A program made the position numbers and the translations under genes. Under the pieces are notes generated by a model. The model ran no database searches. It was not told the DNA's origin and was given only the letters and a program-made list of their open reading frames with translations. A DNA stretch of 64,000 bases from Magnolia sinica (lineage: Eukaryota; Streptophyta; Magnoliopsida; Magnoliales; Magnoliaceae), in contig NC_080574.1 of the NCBI RefSeq assembly GCF_029962835.1, positions 23,162,001 to 23,226,000 of the forward strand, written 5' to 3'. Of the stretch, positions 45,986-57,500 are shown one piece after another (the first letter of the stretch is position 1; each line of letters opens with the position of its first letter).

Positions 45986-46810
45986 TAGCTGCGACACCGA
46001 CGTGGGGTCCACCTCGATGTATGCCTTGTATAACCTAGGCCGTCCATCCTTTTTTCCAACTCATTTTAGGGTCTGAACCTAAAAATGAAGCAGATGCAAA
46101 TCTCAGGTGGACCACTCCACAGAAAACGGTGATCTTTGAACCCCTACCATTAAAAACTTAATAGGGTCTACTGTGACATTTATTTGCCATCCAACCTGTT
46201 GATAAGGTCGCACAGACCTGGGTGAATGGAAGCACAAATATCATATTGATCCAAGACTTCCGTGGCCCACAAAAGTTTTTTTATCGATCGTTTACCATTG
46301 TTTCTTGTGATGTGGTTAAAGCAAAGATTTGGATCCCTTCATTTTTAATGCATGCCAAGATCCGGAAAAACGGATTCTTAGCTTAGACATACAATGTATG
46401 GACGCGGAATGCCATCCACCATTAAATTTAGGGTACTAGCTAAATAAAGAGTTAAATCCAAAGCTCTAATAGACCCACAACAGGAAGCAATGGAGAGAAT
46501 GCCATCCACCGTTAAAAATTTCTGAGGGGCCACAAAAGTTTTCGATCTAGCCGAAATTTGCATTTTACCTTTTTTCATGTCCGTCTTAACTTGTGAATAT
46601 ATTAGATCTCAGATAAACATCGTAGTAGACCTTAGTAAGGTGTCAACAGTGGGCGTCACTCTTGCCTTTGTTTTCTATGGTGGGGTCCACTCCGGACTTG
46701 GATCTAACTCATTCTTTTTCTCATACCCTAAAATTATATCTCCAAATGGATGGATGGTGTGGATACAACACATACATCATGGTGGGTCCTATAAAACTTA
46801 GTGAGGTCAC
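45986..46810. mobile_element. Two adjoining Mutator-type MITE copies
   Basis: GACGTGGGGTCCACCTCGATG (46000) opens a left arm; CATACATCATGGTGGGTCC (46771) closes a right arm. Between them two sets of centre words occur (CCATCCAACCTGTTGATAAGG at 46187 and a second near 46590), so one element has inserted next to or into another. Borders are approximate. Confidence 0.6.
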
Positions 46811-46918
46811 TTCGGTAGCGTGTCTTGCTACTCAACCTGTCAGTATTTAATCCGCGTCCAGGAGGTACATATCAAGGTGGCCCCATGGTTAGGATCTCAA
46901 CCACGTCTCTGGTTATGG

Positions 46919-47451
46919 ACGCGGATTGTGTCCTACCTCGGCCCGGACGGTAATCCATCTAGGTAGGGCTTTGTAGGGCCCACCGTGATGTAATTGTTTT
47001 ATCCACGCCATTAATAGTTTTTCTCATATCATTTTAAGGTATGAGCCAAAAAATGAGGCGGGTAGACAGCTTAAGTGGACCACAAAGTAGGGATTGAACG
47101 TCCACCATTAAAAACTTCTTGGGAGTTGGAGAAGTTTTGGATCAAGCTGATATTTGTTTTTTTCACTTCATCCACGTCTACATGACCTAATGAATAGGTT
47201 GGATGGTAAAAAAAAAAAAACATCACGGTGGACCTTAAGAAGGTTTCAACGGTAGATGTCATTATCACTGCAGCTTCCTTTGGTGTGGTCCACTGGATCT
47301 GTGGACCTGCTTCATATTTATGATTATATCTTAGAATGATCTAAGAAAAGTCATGAACAGCGTGGATAAAAAACTTACATCACAGTGGGCCCCATGGAGC
47401 CCTGCCCGGACGGATTACTGTCCGGGTGGGGTAGGACGCATTCCGCATCGC
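46919..47451. mobile_element. Mutator-type MITE, 533 bp
   Basis: Left end CGCGGATTGTGTCCTACC with CCCGGACGGTAATCC. The right end GGATTACTGTCCGGG and GTAGGACGCATTCCGC is its imperfect reverse complement over about 50 bp. TCTGGTTATGG (46908-46918) and TCTGGTCATGG (47452-47462) flank it, 10 of 11 bases, within the 9 to 11 bp range of Mutator-type elements. Confidence 0.88.
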
Positions 47452-47462
47452 TCTGGTCATGG

Positions 47463-48300
47463 GGTCGTAGCCAAATCCCTTCAGGTTTGGCTGAATCTTA
47501 GGAGCCTGACCTTCAAAGGCCCGAAAAGAGCCTACCTGCCTTGAACAATAATAAAATACTTATTTTTGGCTTGAATGCTTCTAATCTATACGTTGATCGA
47601 GTGGGCCATGCCTAATCAAAGATTGTAATGTTATAATTGTAGGATGGTGCCATGAATGTGAGACCAAAGCATGGACCATTGGCCAAGATGGTACATCTGA
47701 ATTCAAACCCAGGTTAGGCTCATCGGCCCAGGGCCACCTGACCATTGCCACCTTTTTTTTTTGGGTAGACCACCCTTCTAATGGTGCAACTTTAACAAAA
47801 GCACCATGGTAGGTACCTTGCATGGGTCACTTTAGCTACCCATGAGAGCCGCGTGGGTGTAACTTTCATGACGTCCACTGGCGTGGTAGATAAGTTTCCT
47901 CATGCTATAATCTCGAAACTAAAAAATTCATATTGGTTAAAAACTCAGGCAGGTACGTCATATGAAATAGCTAGGAATATGGTCACATGCCTTTCATTAG
48001 TTTTGTGTACGATCCATCATAGTAGTTATATGTCCACGGTTGGTTTTATATGCCATCATAATTGTTGGTACGGTCATTTAGCTCATCAACCTTATTGGAT
48101 GAACCACTTTGCTAAAAATCACAATGTCCCGTGGCTCAAGTGGGCCATGTCATGTAAGTTTAGAGTTTTGGATATGTTTTTGAGATTTTGAGTGGTAATG
48201 CCAAATGCCTGATTATCGCAGCTTTTTCAGAAAATTTGGAAGAAAATTACTTCTAACTGCCTTTTGTGTCGAGCTCAGCACGTAATGGTGGGAGGGATTC
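47463..48300. other. No recognisable gene
   Basis: Unassigned. The open frames of 80 to 112 codons here show no domain, signal peptide or codon bias that I can identify. GGTACGTCATATGAAATAGC and neighbours may belong to another decayed repeat. Confidence 0.3.
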
Positions 48301-48309
48301 GGACGGGGT

Positions 48310-49260
48310 AAATATTGTGAGGCCCACTACGGTGTTTGTGAGAAATATACATTGTTCACATGTTTTTCAAATCATCATGAACTAAAATATAAGGTAGATG
48401 GAAAGCTCAAGGGAGCTACACAACTGAAAACAGTGACGATTGTATACCCATGATTGAAACATTCATGGGGCTGCAAAAGCTTTCGATAGGGTTAATATTT
48501 TTATTTTTTCAGTTTATCCTAAGTGGTAAGGACCTTATGAGCATTATGGGCCAGTTTATGAATGATTTGGATTGCATATGAGCATCATAGTTAAGCTTAG
48601 GGGTGCACATTGAACTGGTAGAACCGTGGAACCGGACCGGAACCGACCAAACGGTCCGGTTCTAGAGTGCACCGGTTCCGGTTCCGGTTCCGGTTCCAAA
48701 AATTAAAGAACCGGTTACATCGGTTCAGTTCTCGGTTTGGGGGTATGTAGAACCGAACCGATCCATAGAACCAAACCGTAGATCCGATATATAAAACAAA
48801 ACCGTGAAACCGAACCTGGAACCGAACTTAGAACCGAACCAAGAACCCTTTGATTGTTTCCATATTTGACTCATGGGCTAGATAATAAAATTAAACGTGC
48901 AATTGGACTGGATTATAAAAAGCTCGGAACCGTGGAACCGATCCATAACCGAACCGGTTTTAACGGTTCGGTTCTAAGGTGCCAACGGTCCGGGTCCGGT
49001 TCCGATTCCGAATATCCTAGAGCCGTTAGGAACGGTTCGGTTCCGGTTTCACCCTAGAACCGGACCAAACCGACTCGTGTGCACCCCTAGTTAAGCCTGT
49101 AAAGGTTTAAACAATAACAACCCCTTTTTACTGTTTCCAATCGTGTGGCTCACTTGAGTTTCAGATCTAATTAATTTTTGGTCTTATATCTTAACACGAT
49201 CTTTCAAAATGAATGGATGTAATTGATTTCTCACAAACATCATGATGGGCCTTGCAACCC
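48310..49260. mobile_element. Mutator-type MITE interrupted by a hAT MITE
   Basis: GTGAGGCCCACTACGGTG with TTTGTGAGAAATATAC (48319) and TGATTTCTCACAAACATCATG with ATGGGCC (49221) are the two inner arms. Removing the hAT element restores AGCATCATAGTTAAGCCTG. Outer ends cannot be fixed. Confidence 0.7.
48598..49089. mobile_element. hAT-type MITE, 492 bp, second copy
   Basis: Starts TAGGGGTGCACATTG and ends TGTGCACCCCTA. GTTAAGCT (48590-48597) and GTTAAGCC (49090-49097) flank it, 7 of 8 matching. It is colinear with 16546-17137 but lacks about 100 bp of its AT-rich centre. Like the first copy it has landed inside a Mutator-type MITE. Confidence 0.92.
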
Positions 49261-49269
49261 TTAACACAT

Positions 49270-50010
49270 TACAACATTGACACATATCAAATGATATATG
49301 TTCATTGTCTTACAAAGCAATACATTATAAAATTCAAATGTTATCTCCTTTATTGTTTTACATATGATAACCACAACCATCCATCCCCACCTCAAATTCC
49401 TTCCAATAATCACTTCTCCCTAAGATAAGAATCACTGCCATCTATCTCTATTCACAACTAAAAGTAGTTTCCATCTTTAAGAAAATATTATTTTGTAAAA
49501 AATAATAAAAAATAAATAAATAATCTATTCAAAATGTCTTCCGCTTATCAATAGCTTCCATCACTAAGAAATGTGATAGTTGAAGTAAAAACAACACTCG
49601 TTTTTAAGCTGTAAAAGTTGTTGATGATGCCCATATATACGTCAAGAAGTTAATCACAATGATTGTACGCCGAATTGTCCAAATCCAATTGGACAAGGAT
49701 GATGGTAAATTCCCAAAAAACCTTGAAAAGAAAGAAGAAAAGTAAGTTCGAGAAAAACAATAAAGGAAGAAGAAGAATATCTATACAAGCATTAGAATCC
49801 AAGCGAAGATAATTTCATCCTAATTTTTTTTTTTTAAGGTATGAAGGATAAGTAGGGGTTTATTTTATTTTATTTTATTTATTTAGTTAAGTCTTAATTT
49901 TGGAGATATTTAGCTATACCACCGTGCTACTTTGGTCAAAATCCTAATAATTTTATAGGGTGCCCCACTTGGTTGTTATTAGCCTTATTTTTAGAGTGAA
50001 GAGCAAAAAG
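49270..50010. other. No recognisable gene; AT-rich
   Basis: A/T-rich sequence with an ATAAATAAATAAT run near 49505 and (TTTTA)n at 49861-49880. No frames or repeat termini identified. Confidence 0.35.
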
Positions 50011-50019
50011 TGGTGGTGC

Positions 50020-50425
50020 AGCTGGATTGTATGTATCTACACCGTTCATCCATTTTGCCACCTTATTTTAGGGCATGAGCTCCCAATTAAACCATATCCA
50101 AATTTCATGTAGACCCTATTATAGGAAACTACGGGGATTGAGCGCCTGCCGTTGAGAACGTCCCGGGGTTTTGTGGAAGTTTTGGATCAAGTTAGGATTT
50201 GTATTTTTCCTAACTGCAAAACTTACGAACAACCAGTAGATGTCGTTATCCTCACTGACTAATGTGTTGTCTGATCCACTTGAGTTCAATATTTAGCTTA
50301 TATCCTAAAATGAGCCGGCAAAATGGATGGATCACATTGATAAAACACATATGTCAGGTGGGCCCGCAGAGTCCTGACACCACGTAGCTACGTGGTTAGG
50401 TTACCACGCAATCCGCGTCCTCCAT
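50020..50425. mobile_element. Mutator-type MITE, right end intact
   Basis: The right end has GTGGGCCCGCAGAGTCCTG and then ACGCAATCCGCGTCC, the same outer terminus as the element at 791. The left end near 50010 (GGATTGTATGTATCTACACC) starts inside the arm, so the left terminus is lost or diverged. Confidence 0.65.
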
Positions 50426-50612
50426 CTCTCCATCGTACCTACAACACGCTGATGATGTGCTAATCTGGATGGATATGATTTAAATTACAACAAATCCAAT
50501 GGTACTAGTGATTTGATCAGTGACGCAGGAGAAAGTAAGAATATTTGACGGCTAGGATTGGTGGATATGTATGACTTTGATCCATGGGCAAGGCAGGTTA
50601 CACTCTACAAAA

Positions 50613-51600
50613 TCTCTTGATTGACACGTGGCGCCACCATACATGGGTTCTACCGACTCGGATTGCGTCCTACCTTGCCCGGACGGACTCGGTCCAGGCA
50701 GGCCTCCGTGGGCCCACTGCAAGGTATGGGTTATCCATGCTGTCCATCTATTTTTATATATCATTTTATGGTATGTTAAAAAAAATGAAGTATATATTAA
50801 TCTCAAGTGGACCACATTACAGGAAACAGTGTTGAATGAATTGTGACCATTAAAAACGTTTTGGGGGCCATAAAAGTTTTGGATCAAGCTGATACTTATT
50901 TTTTCCCTTCATCTGGGTCTTTATGACCAAATCAACAGATTGGATGTCAAATAAAAATTACAGTGGGGCTTAGGAGGATTTTAATTGTGAATATCCATTC
51001 ATTATTTTTATCCTGTGGTGTGGTCCACCTAAGATTTATATCCCTATCATTTTCTATATAAGGCCATAAAATGATCTTTAAAAATGGATTAACGGAATGG
51101 ATGAAACACGTACATCATGGTGGGGCCCACAGAGGACCGACCACCAGCCACGGGGCTGGTGTCTCTTGATTGACACGTGGCGCCACCATACATGGGTTCT
51201 ACCGACTCGGATTGCGTCCTACCTTGCCCGGACGGACTCGGTCCAGGCAGGCCTCCGTGGGCCCACTGCAAGGTATGGGTTTTATCCACCCCGTCCATCC
51301 ATTTAGCCAAATCATTTTACTACGTGCCCAAAAATGAGCCAGATCCAAGGCTCAAGTGGACCACATAAAAGGAAGCAGCGGCGATTAGGATACCAACGTT
51401 GAAACCTTCTCAGGGCCCACCTTGATGTTTATTTGTCATCCCACCTGTTCGTAAGGTCACATATAACACTTGGACGAAGAGACAATATATGGAAAAATGA
51501 TCTGGAAAAATGAATGGACGGTGTGGATAAAACTCATATATCAAGGTGGGCCCCACAAATGCCCCTCCCAGGGCGGACTCCGGCTTCCGACTAGCGCATC
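50613..51600. mobile_element. Chimeric pair of Mutator-type MITEs with a 121-bp direct repeat
   Basis: 50613-50733 recurs almost unchanged at 51162-51282 (offset 549 bp). The repeat holds flank sequence (TTGATTGACACGTGGCGCC) and the left terminus CGGATTGCGTCCTACC. The first copy runs into a body whose right end is of another subfamily (ACCGACCACCAGCCACGG, 51136-51153), while the second ends near 51596 with GCCCCTCCCAGGGCGGAC. The unit therefore looks like a recombinant or a recent local duplication. Confidence 0.8.
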
Positions 51601-51699
51601 ATGCGTCTTAAGAAAAGATGTTCCTCGCCACATTTAATCGTTTTGATTCGTTGAACCACGAGCCTTGCTCGTTAATGCACAGCCGAGTATTTATATCGC

Positions 51700-52105
51700 G
51701 GAGGCCGAGGATCAGGGAGGGAAGCGGATTGCGTCCGACCACAGCCCGGACGTAACAAGGACCGGCCAGATCTGTGTGGGTCACACTGTGATGTATCTTC
51801 TTATCCACGCCGTCCATCCCTTTTATCAGATCATGTTAAGTCATGAATTAAAAAATGAGGCGTATCCGACGGTCAAGTGTACCACACCAGATAGTAAGCT
51901 TGGGTTATATTAAATCCACCAAGCCCAAGTTTCATTAAATGCAAGAGTATCACTGGTGTGTGTCACCAGGGCGTTGGATCTGCCGGCTCATGCCATACCA
52001 TGATCTGAGAAAAGGGATGAACGGCCTGGATAAACAGATTTATCACGGTGAGCCCCACACAGTTCTAGCCGGTCCTTGCCACGACAGGCTCCTGCGTACG
52101 TTGTG
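51700..52105. mobile_element. Mutator-type MITE, AAGGACCGG subfamily
   Basis: Left end AGCGGATTGCGTCCGACC then AACAAGGACCGGCCAGATC and TGTGTGGGTCACACTGTGATG. The right end CACACAGTTCTAGCCGGTCC and TTGCCACGACAGGC is the imperfect reverse complement. Its centre is shortened. Confidence 0.75.
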
Positions 52106-52109
52106 CACC

Positions 52110-53438
52110 AAAAAAAAAGCGTAGTGACTCATTCTCCTCACCTGTAGCGCTGAGGTACAGCTATCCAGACCATCCAAATTGTGGCTTATATCACATCATG
52201 GACGGATGCTGTTTCTAAGACTACACTGACCAAGAAATCCTAACCGTCCAATTAGCATTTAAAAGTAAAACAAAAAAAAAATAAAAAAAATCAGTTTTCC
52301 AAATTGCGAGGGAAAATCATATGGTTAATATTATCTTATCAGTGCAAATTTCAGGTTGCACTCCGTACATACTTGATCCAGAAATTCGGACGGTCTGGAT
52401 TTCGGTACAACAATGCCATGTGCACGTTTGAAGGGACACCATAGAACCAACGTACGAATGCGGACCCAACACGACATCAAAACCGACCGGAACCGTTTAC
52501 AACACCTGTTTTACTGAGCGCATAAAACACACATGCTTCGTGGCGTTAACCATTATTTATATGTAAAATCGACTCCGTCCATCACGTGAAAAACATTATC
52601 TTTACAGCAGGTAAAAAATATAATCTTGATTAAAATCTCAAATGGGCCACACCAATGGGAATAATGTAAAATTGCTTAAACCACTAAGTTCACACTGCGT
52701 TACATCCCTGAGTTTATTCATCAGCAATATTTTTGCATCTTCTCTTTGTCTTGGTGACTTTGAGGCCTGATTAACGGGTTCGATAAAAGTGGTCCCACAT
52801 ACAAACCTATGGTCCGCGTCCTATTCCTACTATTCCATAAAGTGTGGTCCATTTAAATTGTAGATCGAGCTGATTTTTTATATCCATGCCTAACATATAA
52901 TATAAAACCTGATGGAAGGAATAGATTTTACATTCGCAACATGATGGACCCTACAGACTCGGGTGTTTTACACATCCCGTAAAAAAGGTGTCGTGGAGGA
53001 TTCCGGTCCAGATAAAACGGCATGCACGCATTCCAACCAAATGGGGATGTTCCCTTGAATACATCCCGACGCGTTGAAATAAGGTACGTTGGGACGCTAT
53101 CCGTTGGATTTATTTTTCCACAACGACGCAAACCGTTTATTTGATGGGACTCTTCTGGCAGGGGTTGCCTGAAAAAACTCTTGGATTGAATATTTTAACC
53201 TTCTCATTATAATACGGTGACGGTTCATGTTCATGGCAAAATAATCGAATTATCAAAGACGTAATCAACCGTAAAAAATGAGATTCGTCACATAGACGGT
53301 TTGGATCATTGAAAGATGATCATATTCGAGGGTTAAGGTCCCGATGTATTGTATTGTAAACAAGCCTCTGGAAATACTTTTTCTCTTTTATTTTTCAAAT
53401 ATTGAGTTTTGAGTCGCCCAGGCACAGTGATGTGGACT
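52110..53438. other. No gene; remnants only
   Basis: Decayed pieces such as AACACACATGCTTCGTGGC (52527) and ACATTCGCAACATGATGGACC (52930) suggest one worn Mutator-type element at about 52520-52960. The rest is unassigned intergenic DNA upstream of the MMT gene. Confidence 0.4.
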
Positions 53439-53447
53439 CGTTTTTAA

Positions 53448-53970
53448 GGACGCGGATTTCCTGCAAAAGCCTTTCGCGGGAAGTTCCTGCGCAAGGATTC
53501 TAGATGGGGCCCACTGTGATGTTTGTTAGAAATCCAACCTGTCCATCCGTTTTTTGAACTCATTTTAGGACATGAGACCGAAACTGATTAGGATCCAAAA
53601 CTCAAGTGGGCCATACATGATGAAACAGTGTGGAAAGGAATTCCTACCGTTGAAACCTTCCCAGGATCCACCTTGATGTTTATATTCCATCCAAACCGTT
53701 TATAAGGTCATTTTCACTGAAATGAAGTGAAAAAGCCAAGAAATTAAACCGATACAAAACTTTTGTGGCCATATAAATGCTTCAACGGTTGTCACTAAAT
53801 CCCCACAGTTTCCTCTCGTGTGGCCCAATTGAGTCTTTAATCCTCCTCATTTTTGGTCGCATGTGCTGAAATGAAGTCGAAAAACGGATGGACGGAGTGG
53901 CTTTTTCAAAAACATCATAGTGGGCCCCACACAAAATCTTGCGCAGGCCTTTCGCAGGAAATCCGCGTCC
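53448..53970. mobile_element. Mutator-type MITE, 523 bp, perfect ends, in the MMT promoter region
   Basis: Begins GGACGCGGATTTCCTGC and ends GCAGGAAATCCGCGTCC, a 17-bp perfect inverted repeat. The inverted match then continues with small gaps through GCCTTTCGCGGGAA / TTCGCAGG, TGCGCAAG and GGGGCCCAC. CGTTTTTAA lies on both sides (53439-53447 and 53971-53979), a perfect 9-bp target duplication diagnostic for Mutator-type elements. Its right edge is 195 bp from the MMT start codon. No transposase is encoded. Confidence 0.96.
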
Positions 53971-53979
53971 CGTTTTTAA

Positions 53980-54022
53980 AGCCCCGCCATCCGCAAACGG
54001 CTGACACCACACCCACCTCCCC

Positions 54023-54053
<31 letters not shown>

Positions 54054-54164
54054 GTTTACTAGTTCTCCGTCGCCTTTCTTTCGTGTGTTTTTATTTTTTA
54101 TTTCTGTAGAAAGAGAGAAAAGAAGAAGAAGAAGAAGAAGAAGGGAGAAAAAGCGAGGGAAGAA
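53980..54164 (+). promoter_or_regulatory. MMT proximal promoter and 5' UTR
   Basis: Contains a pyrimidine patch (CT run at 54022-54050), then GTTTACTAGTTCTCC, a T-rich stretch and a purine-rich (GAA)n run at 54120-54144 directly before the start codon. Pyrimidine patches and GA-rich leaders are common around plant transcription starts. No clear TATA box is seen between the MITE edge and the CT run, so the start site cannot be fixed. Confidence 0.5.
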
Positions 54165-54511
54165 ATGCTGTTAGGGATGGAGGATTTCTTGAAGGAGTGC
54201 GAGAAGTCAGGGGATTCTGCTTACAATGCTCTGAAATCAGTGCTAGAGAAGCTGGAGGATCCTAACTCCAGAGCTGATGCCAGGATCTTCTTGTCCTCGC
54301 TTCAGAATCGCTTCCTTTCTAAGGAAGATTCCGATCGTTGCTTCCATACCTTCCATTTCCGCATTCATGACGTCCTCCTCGCCGATTTCCAAGGTTGATC
54401 TCCTTCTCTCTCTTTACAGCGATTGGTTCCTCTGTGTGTGTGTGTGAAATGGATGAATTTCCTGTTCTGTTTGTTAATGGCATTTGAGATCATTTAATCC
54501 TTTGTCTTTTT

Positions 54512-54561
<50 letters not shown>

Positions 54562-57500
54562 AATCTTTCTCAATTTCCATTTTCTTTATGAATTGATATA
54601 TACAACCACGCTGATTGATAGAAGCATCCTTTCCTTTTCTTTTCTTTTTTTCTTTTTTTTTTTTTCGCAATGGAATAGTACAGCTTTGTACTATTTTAAT
54701 AATGGCACGCTTTTGTTTCTGGAGTAGGTGATTCCTACAAGTTCTATCTCAAATGTATTCCTATAATTTTATTTTTTATTTTTTCCTTTTAATTTCTGAA
54801 ATTTCTTTCTCTGTTTGTAAAATTCTTTTGTAGTAAGTACTGTTGAGAGAGGAGATCAAGTAAAGGCACTGTATATTAATCGTTCACATACACTTCTTTC
54901 TACAGTCGCATGCGTAGGATATCTGATCTGTGCATAAGGTGGGCCCCACCATGGAAATCACCTCGCACGTATTTAACTAGTCTGTTCCAGTCATTAGGTT
55001 TGGATGTCCAATTAATTCTGACAGCATGGCCCATCCAATGGGTGGACCTGTGTAACTGTCGTCCCATGTAATCTTCATGGTGTGAATGCCTTCTACACGA
55101 CGAGGATATCTTACACATTTGAGATCGACGGGAAAGAAAGATGGGCTCTAATGTGAAAGTTTGTATACAGTGTCGAATGTGATCGTTTCTCAGTGTGGTT
55201 TTATCTAATTGAGATGAAGTCATTTACATTTAACTTTTCTTTTCATTTTATCTGTTGGTATTAGAATTACATGTCATGGATTCTCCTTCGTTTTCTCTTC
55301 TGAGGCAACATATGCTTGAAACATTCGTGGATTTCTAATTTTCTTTTACATTTATAGATTTCTAATTTTCTTTTACATTTATTTGTTATATTCAGTGAAT
55401 TTTATAATTGTTTTAAGAATGAATTGCTAAATGGCATGGTTGGCAGCTCTCGTGGTGTATGTGCGACTGTCAATAATCTGCTTACTCCGGTTGATGGAAA
55501 ATGATGGGACCGCACCATGAAAAGTGGTGTCCTATACCATGCAACCAATGGGAGTCAGGAGACCACTAAACTGGACCTCTATATGAATACCAGTTATTGT
55601 AGCTTCTTCTTCTTCTTCTTCTTCTTCTTCTTCTTCTACTTCTTTTTTTTTTTTTTTTCATTTTTAATGGATCAACCACTGTTCTGTCAAATTGAGACAA
55701 AGACCACTAAACTGGACCTCTATATGAATAACAGTTATTGTAGCTTTTCGTTTTCTTTTCTTTTCTTTTTTTTTTCCATTTTTAATGGATCAATCACTGT
55801 TCCTTAAAAGTCAGACAAAAATTCTATTTATCTGCAAATTTTGGTTCACAGTCAATGTACATTTATCTGAGGTTAGTGATGGGTACATGTTCTTTCTTGC
55901 TTCTCTGTGTTGTAAATTCTGATACTTGCATTCAGTTGGCCTCTTTTTACAAATAGATTCGAGTAATGGGAGTCTGTACAATTTGCATGCTAGCTATTGC
56001 ATGGCTGAGATTGAGACCCTCCCTTGCTGCTTGCAGGTTACCAGGAGAGAAAAAAATTGACATTGTTGGAGATTCCAAGCATTTTTATACCGGAAGACTG
56101 GTCTTTCACCTTTTATGAAGGAATAAACAGGCATCCCGATTCCATTTTCAAGGACAAGGCGGTTGCCGAGCTTGGCTGTGGAAATGGCTGGATATCAATA
56201 GCTCTTGCTGAGAAGTGGTCCCCTTTGAAGGTTGTTTGTTGTATCTTGACTTTAACCATTGTGCCAGATATTCTTTGATTCATGTTCTGCCCCATGCCTG
56301 ATTAGATTAGTTTTCAGAGCGACAACTAACATGGATCTTGCCTTGGTGTTGTTATTTAATTCAGGGAATGCTCTCTATCTTTATTGCCAACTTCATATAT
56401 GCTGACATTGTAGAAATTTGGGTTTCTGTGCATCATCATTCTTCTTTTAGACAGCCCCTTTGTAATTCATTAGGAAGCACTGACATGACTACTTAGCAGG
56501 TTTACGGTCTTGATATAAACCCAAGGGCAGTCAAAGTTGCTCGGATTAATTTATACTTAAATGCTTTGGATGAAAATGGGCTTCCTATCTATGATGGAGA
56601 GAAGAAAACTTTGCTTGATAGGGTGGAGTTCCATGAATCTGACCTGCTAGGTTATTGTAGGGATCACAACATACAGCTCGAACGAATTGTTGGATGCATA
56701 CCTCAGGTATCACAACTTTTAATACCTGAAGTCCTCTAGTCATTTGTCTTTGCTAAAGTAATATTTTTATTCATGTATTTCTTTTCCTATGCTTTACTGA
56801 GTCTAGGGGAGTTTGTAGCCCAGAAAATATTATGGTAGCATAAACAAATCGATGGTGTCTGTTACTTCGTCACCTCAACCTGATGAATACCTCTCTTTTT
56901 TTCAGATTCTCAACCCAAATCCAGAGGCTATGTCAAAGATGATTACTGAAAATGCCAGTGAGGAGTTCTTATATTCCTTGAGTAACTATTGTGCGCTCCA
57001 GGTTAGTTTTTTCCTACTAATTCACTTCAGTTGATGTTTTGCAATATGTTATTTTCTTTTTAATTGTATTGTTTTGCAATCTGTTAGCATCCAGATTTTT
57101 AAGTCCAAAATTTTAAAGAGGCTTCCAGAACCTTCTATTGTTTGATGTGCACTTGTATGTTTCCTTATACTTGTTAAGGAAATCTCCTCGTTTGTATTGG
57201 TCAATGGATAATTTCTTCATAAAAGTTTTGTGTGCACCAATGTCTAACTCATATGAGGGCATGCGCGAAAGTTTTGAGTGCTGTAAATTTCTAATGCATT
57301 ACCTTCAAATAAGTGTTAGAGCACATTTGATTTAGTCTGAGTCTTTTGGGGGAGTAAATGCTTTTTCATTGGTAAAATAATTGATTCCTGTTTTGCCATT
57401 AAAAAAAAAAAAAAAAGAATCCTGTTTTACATGACTATTGCAAGGCTACGTTCGGCGGAACTTCAAGGTCAAAAATCTCAGAATACAGGTTCTTACTGCT

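Noticed and set aside
50552-51368. Pairs of nearly identical small frames on both strands
   Set aside because: Identity is due to the 121-bp direct repeat at MITE ends, not to a gene family.
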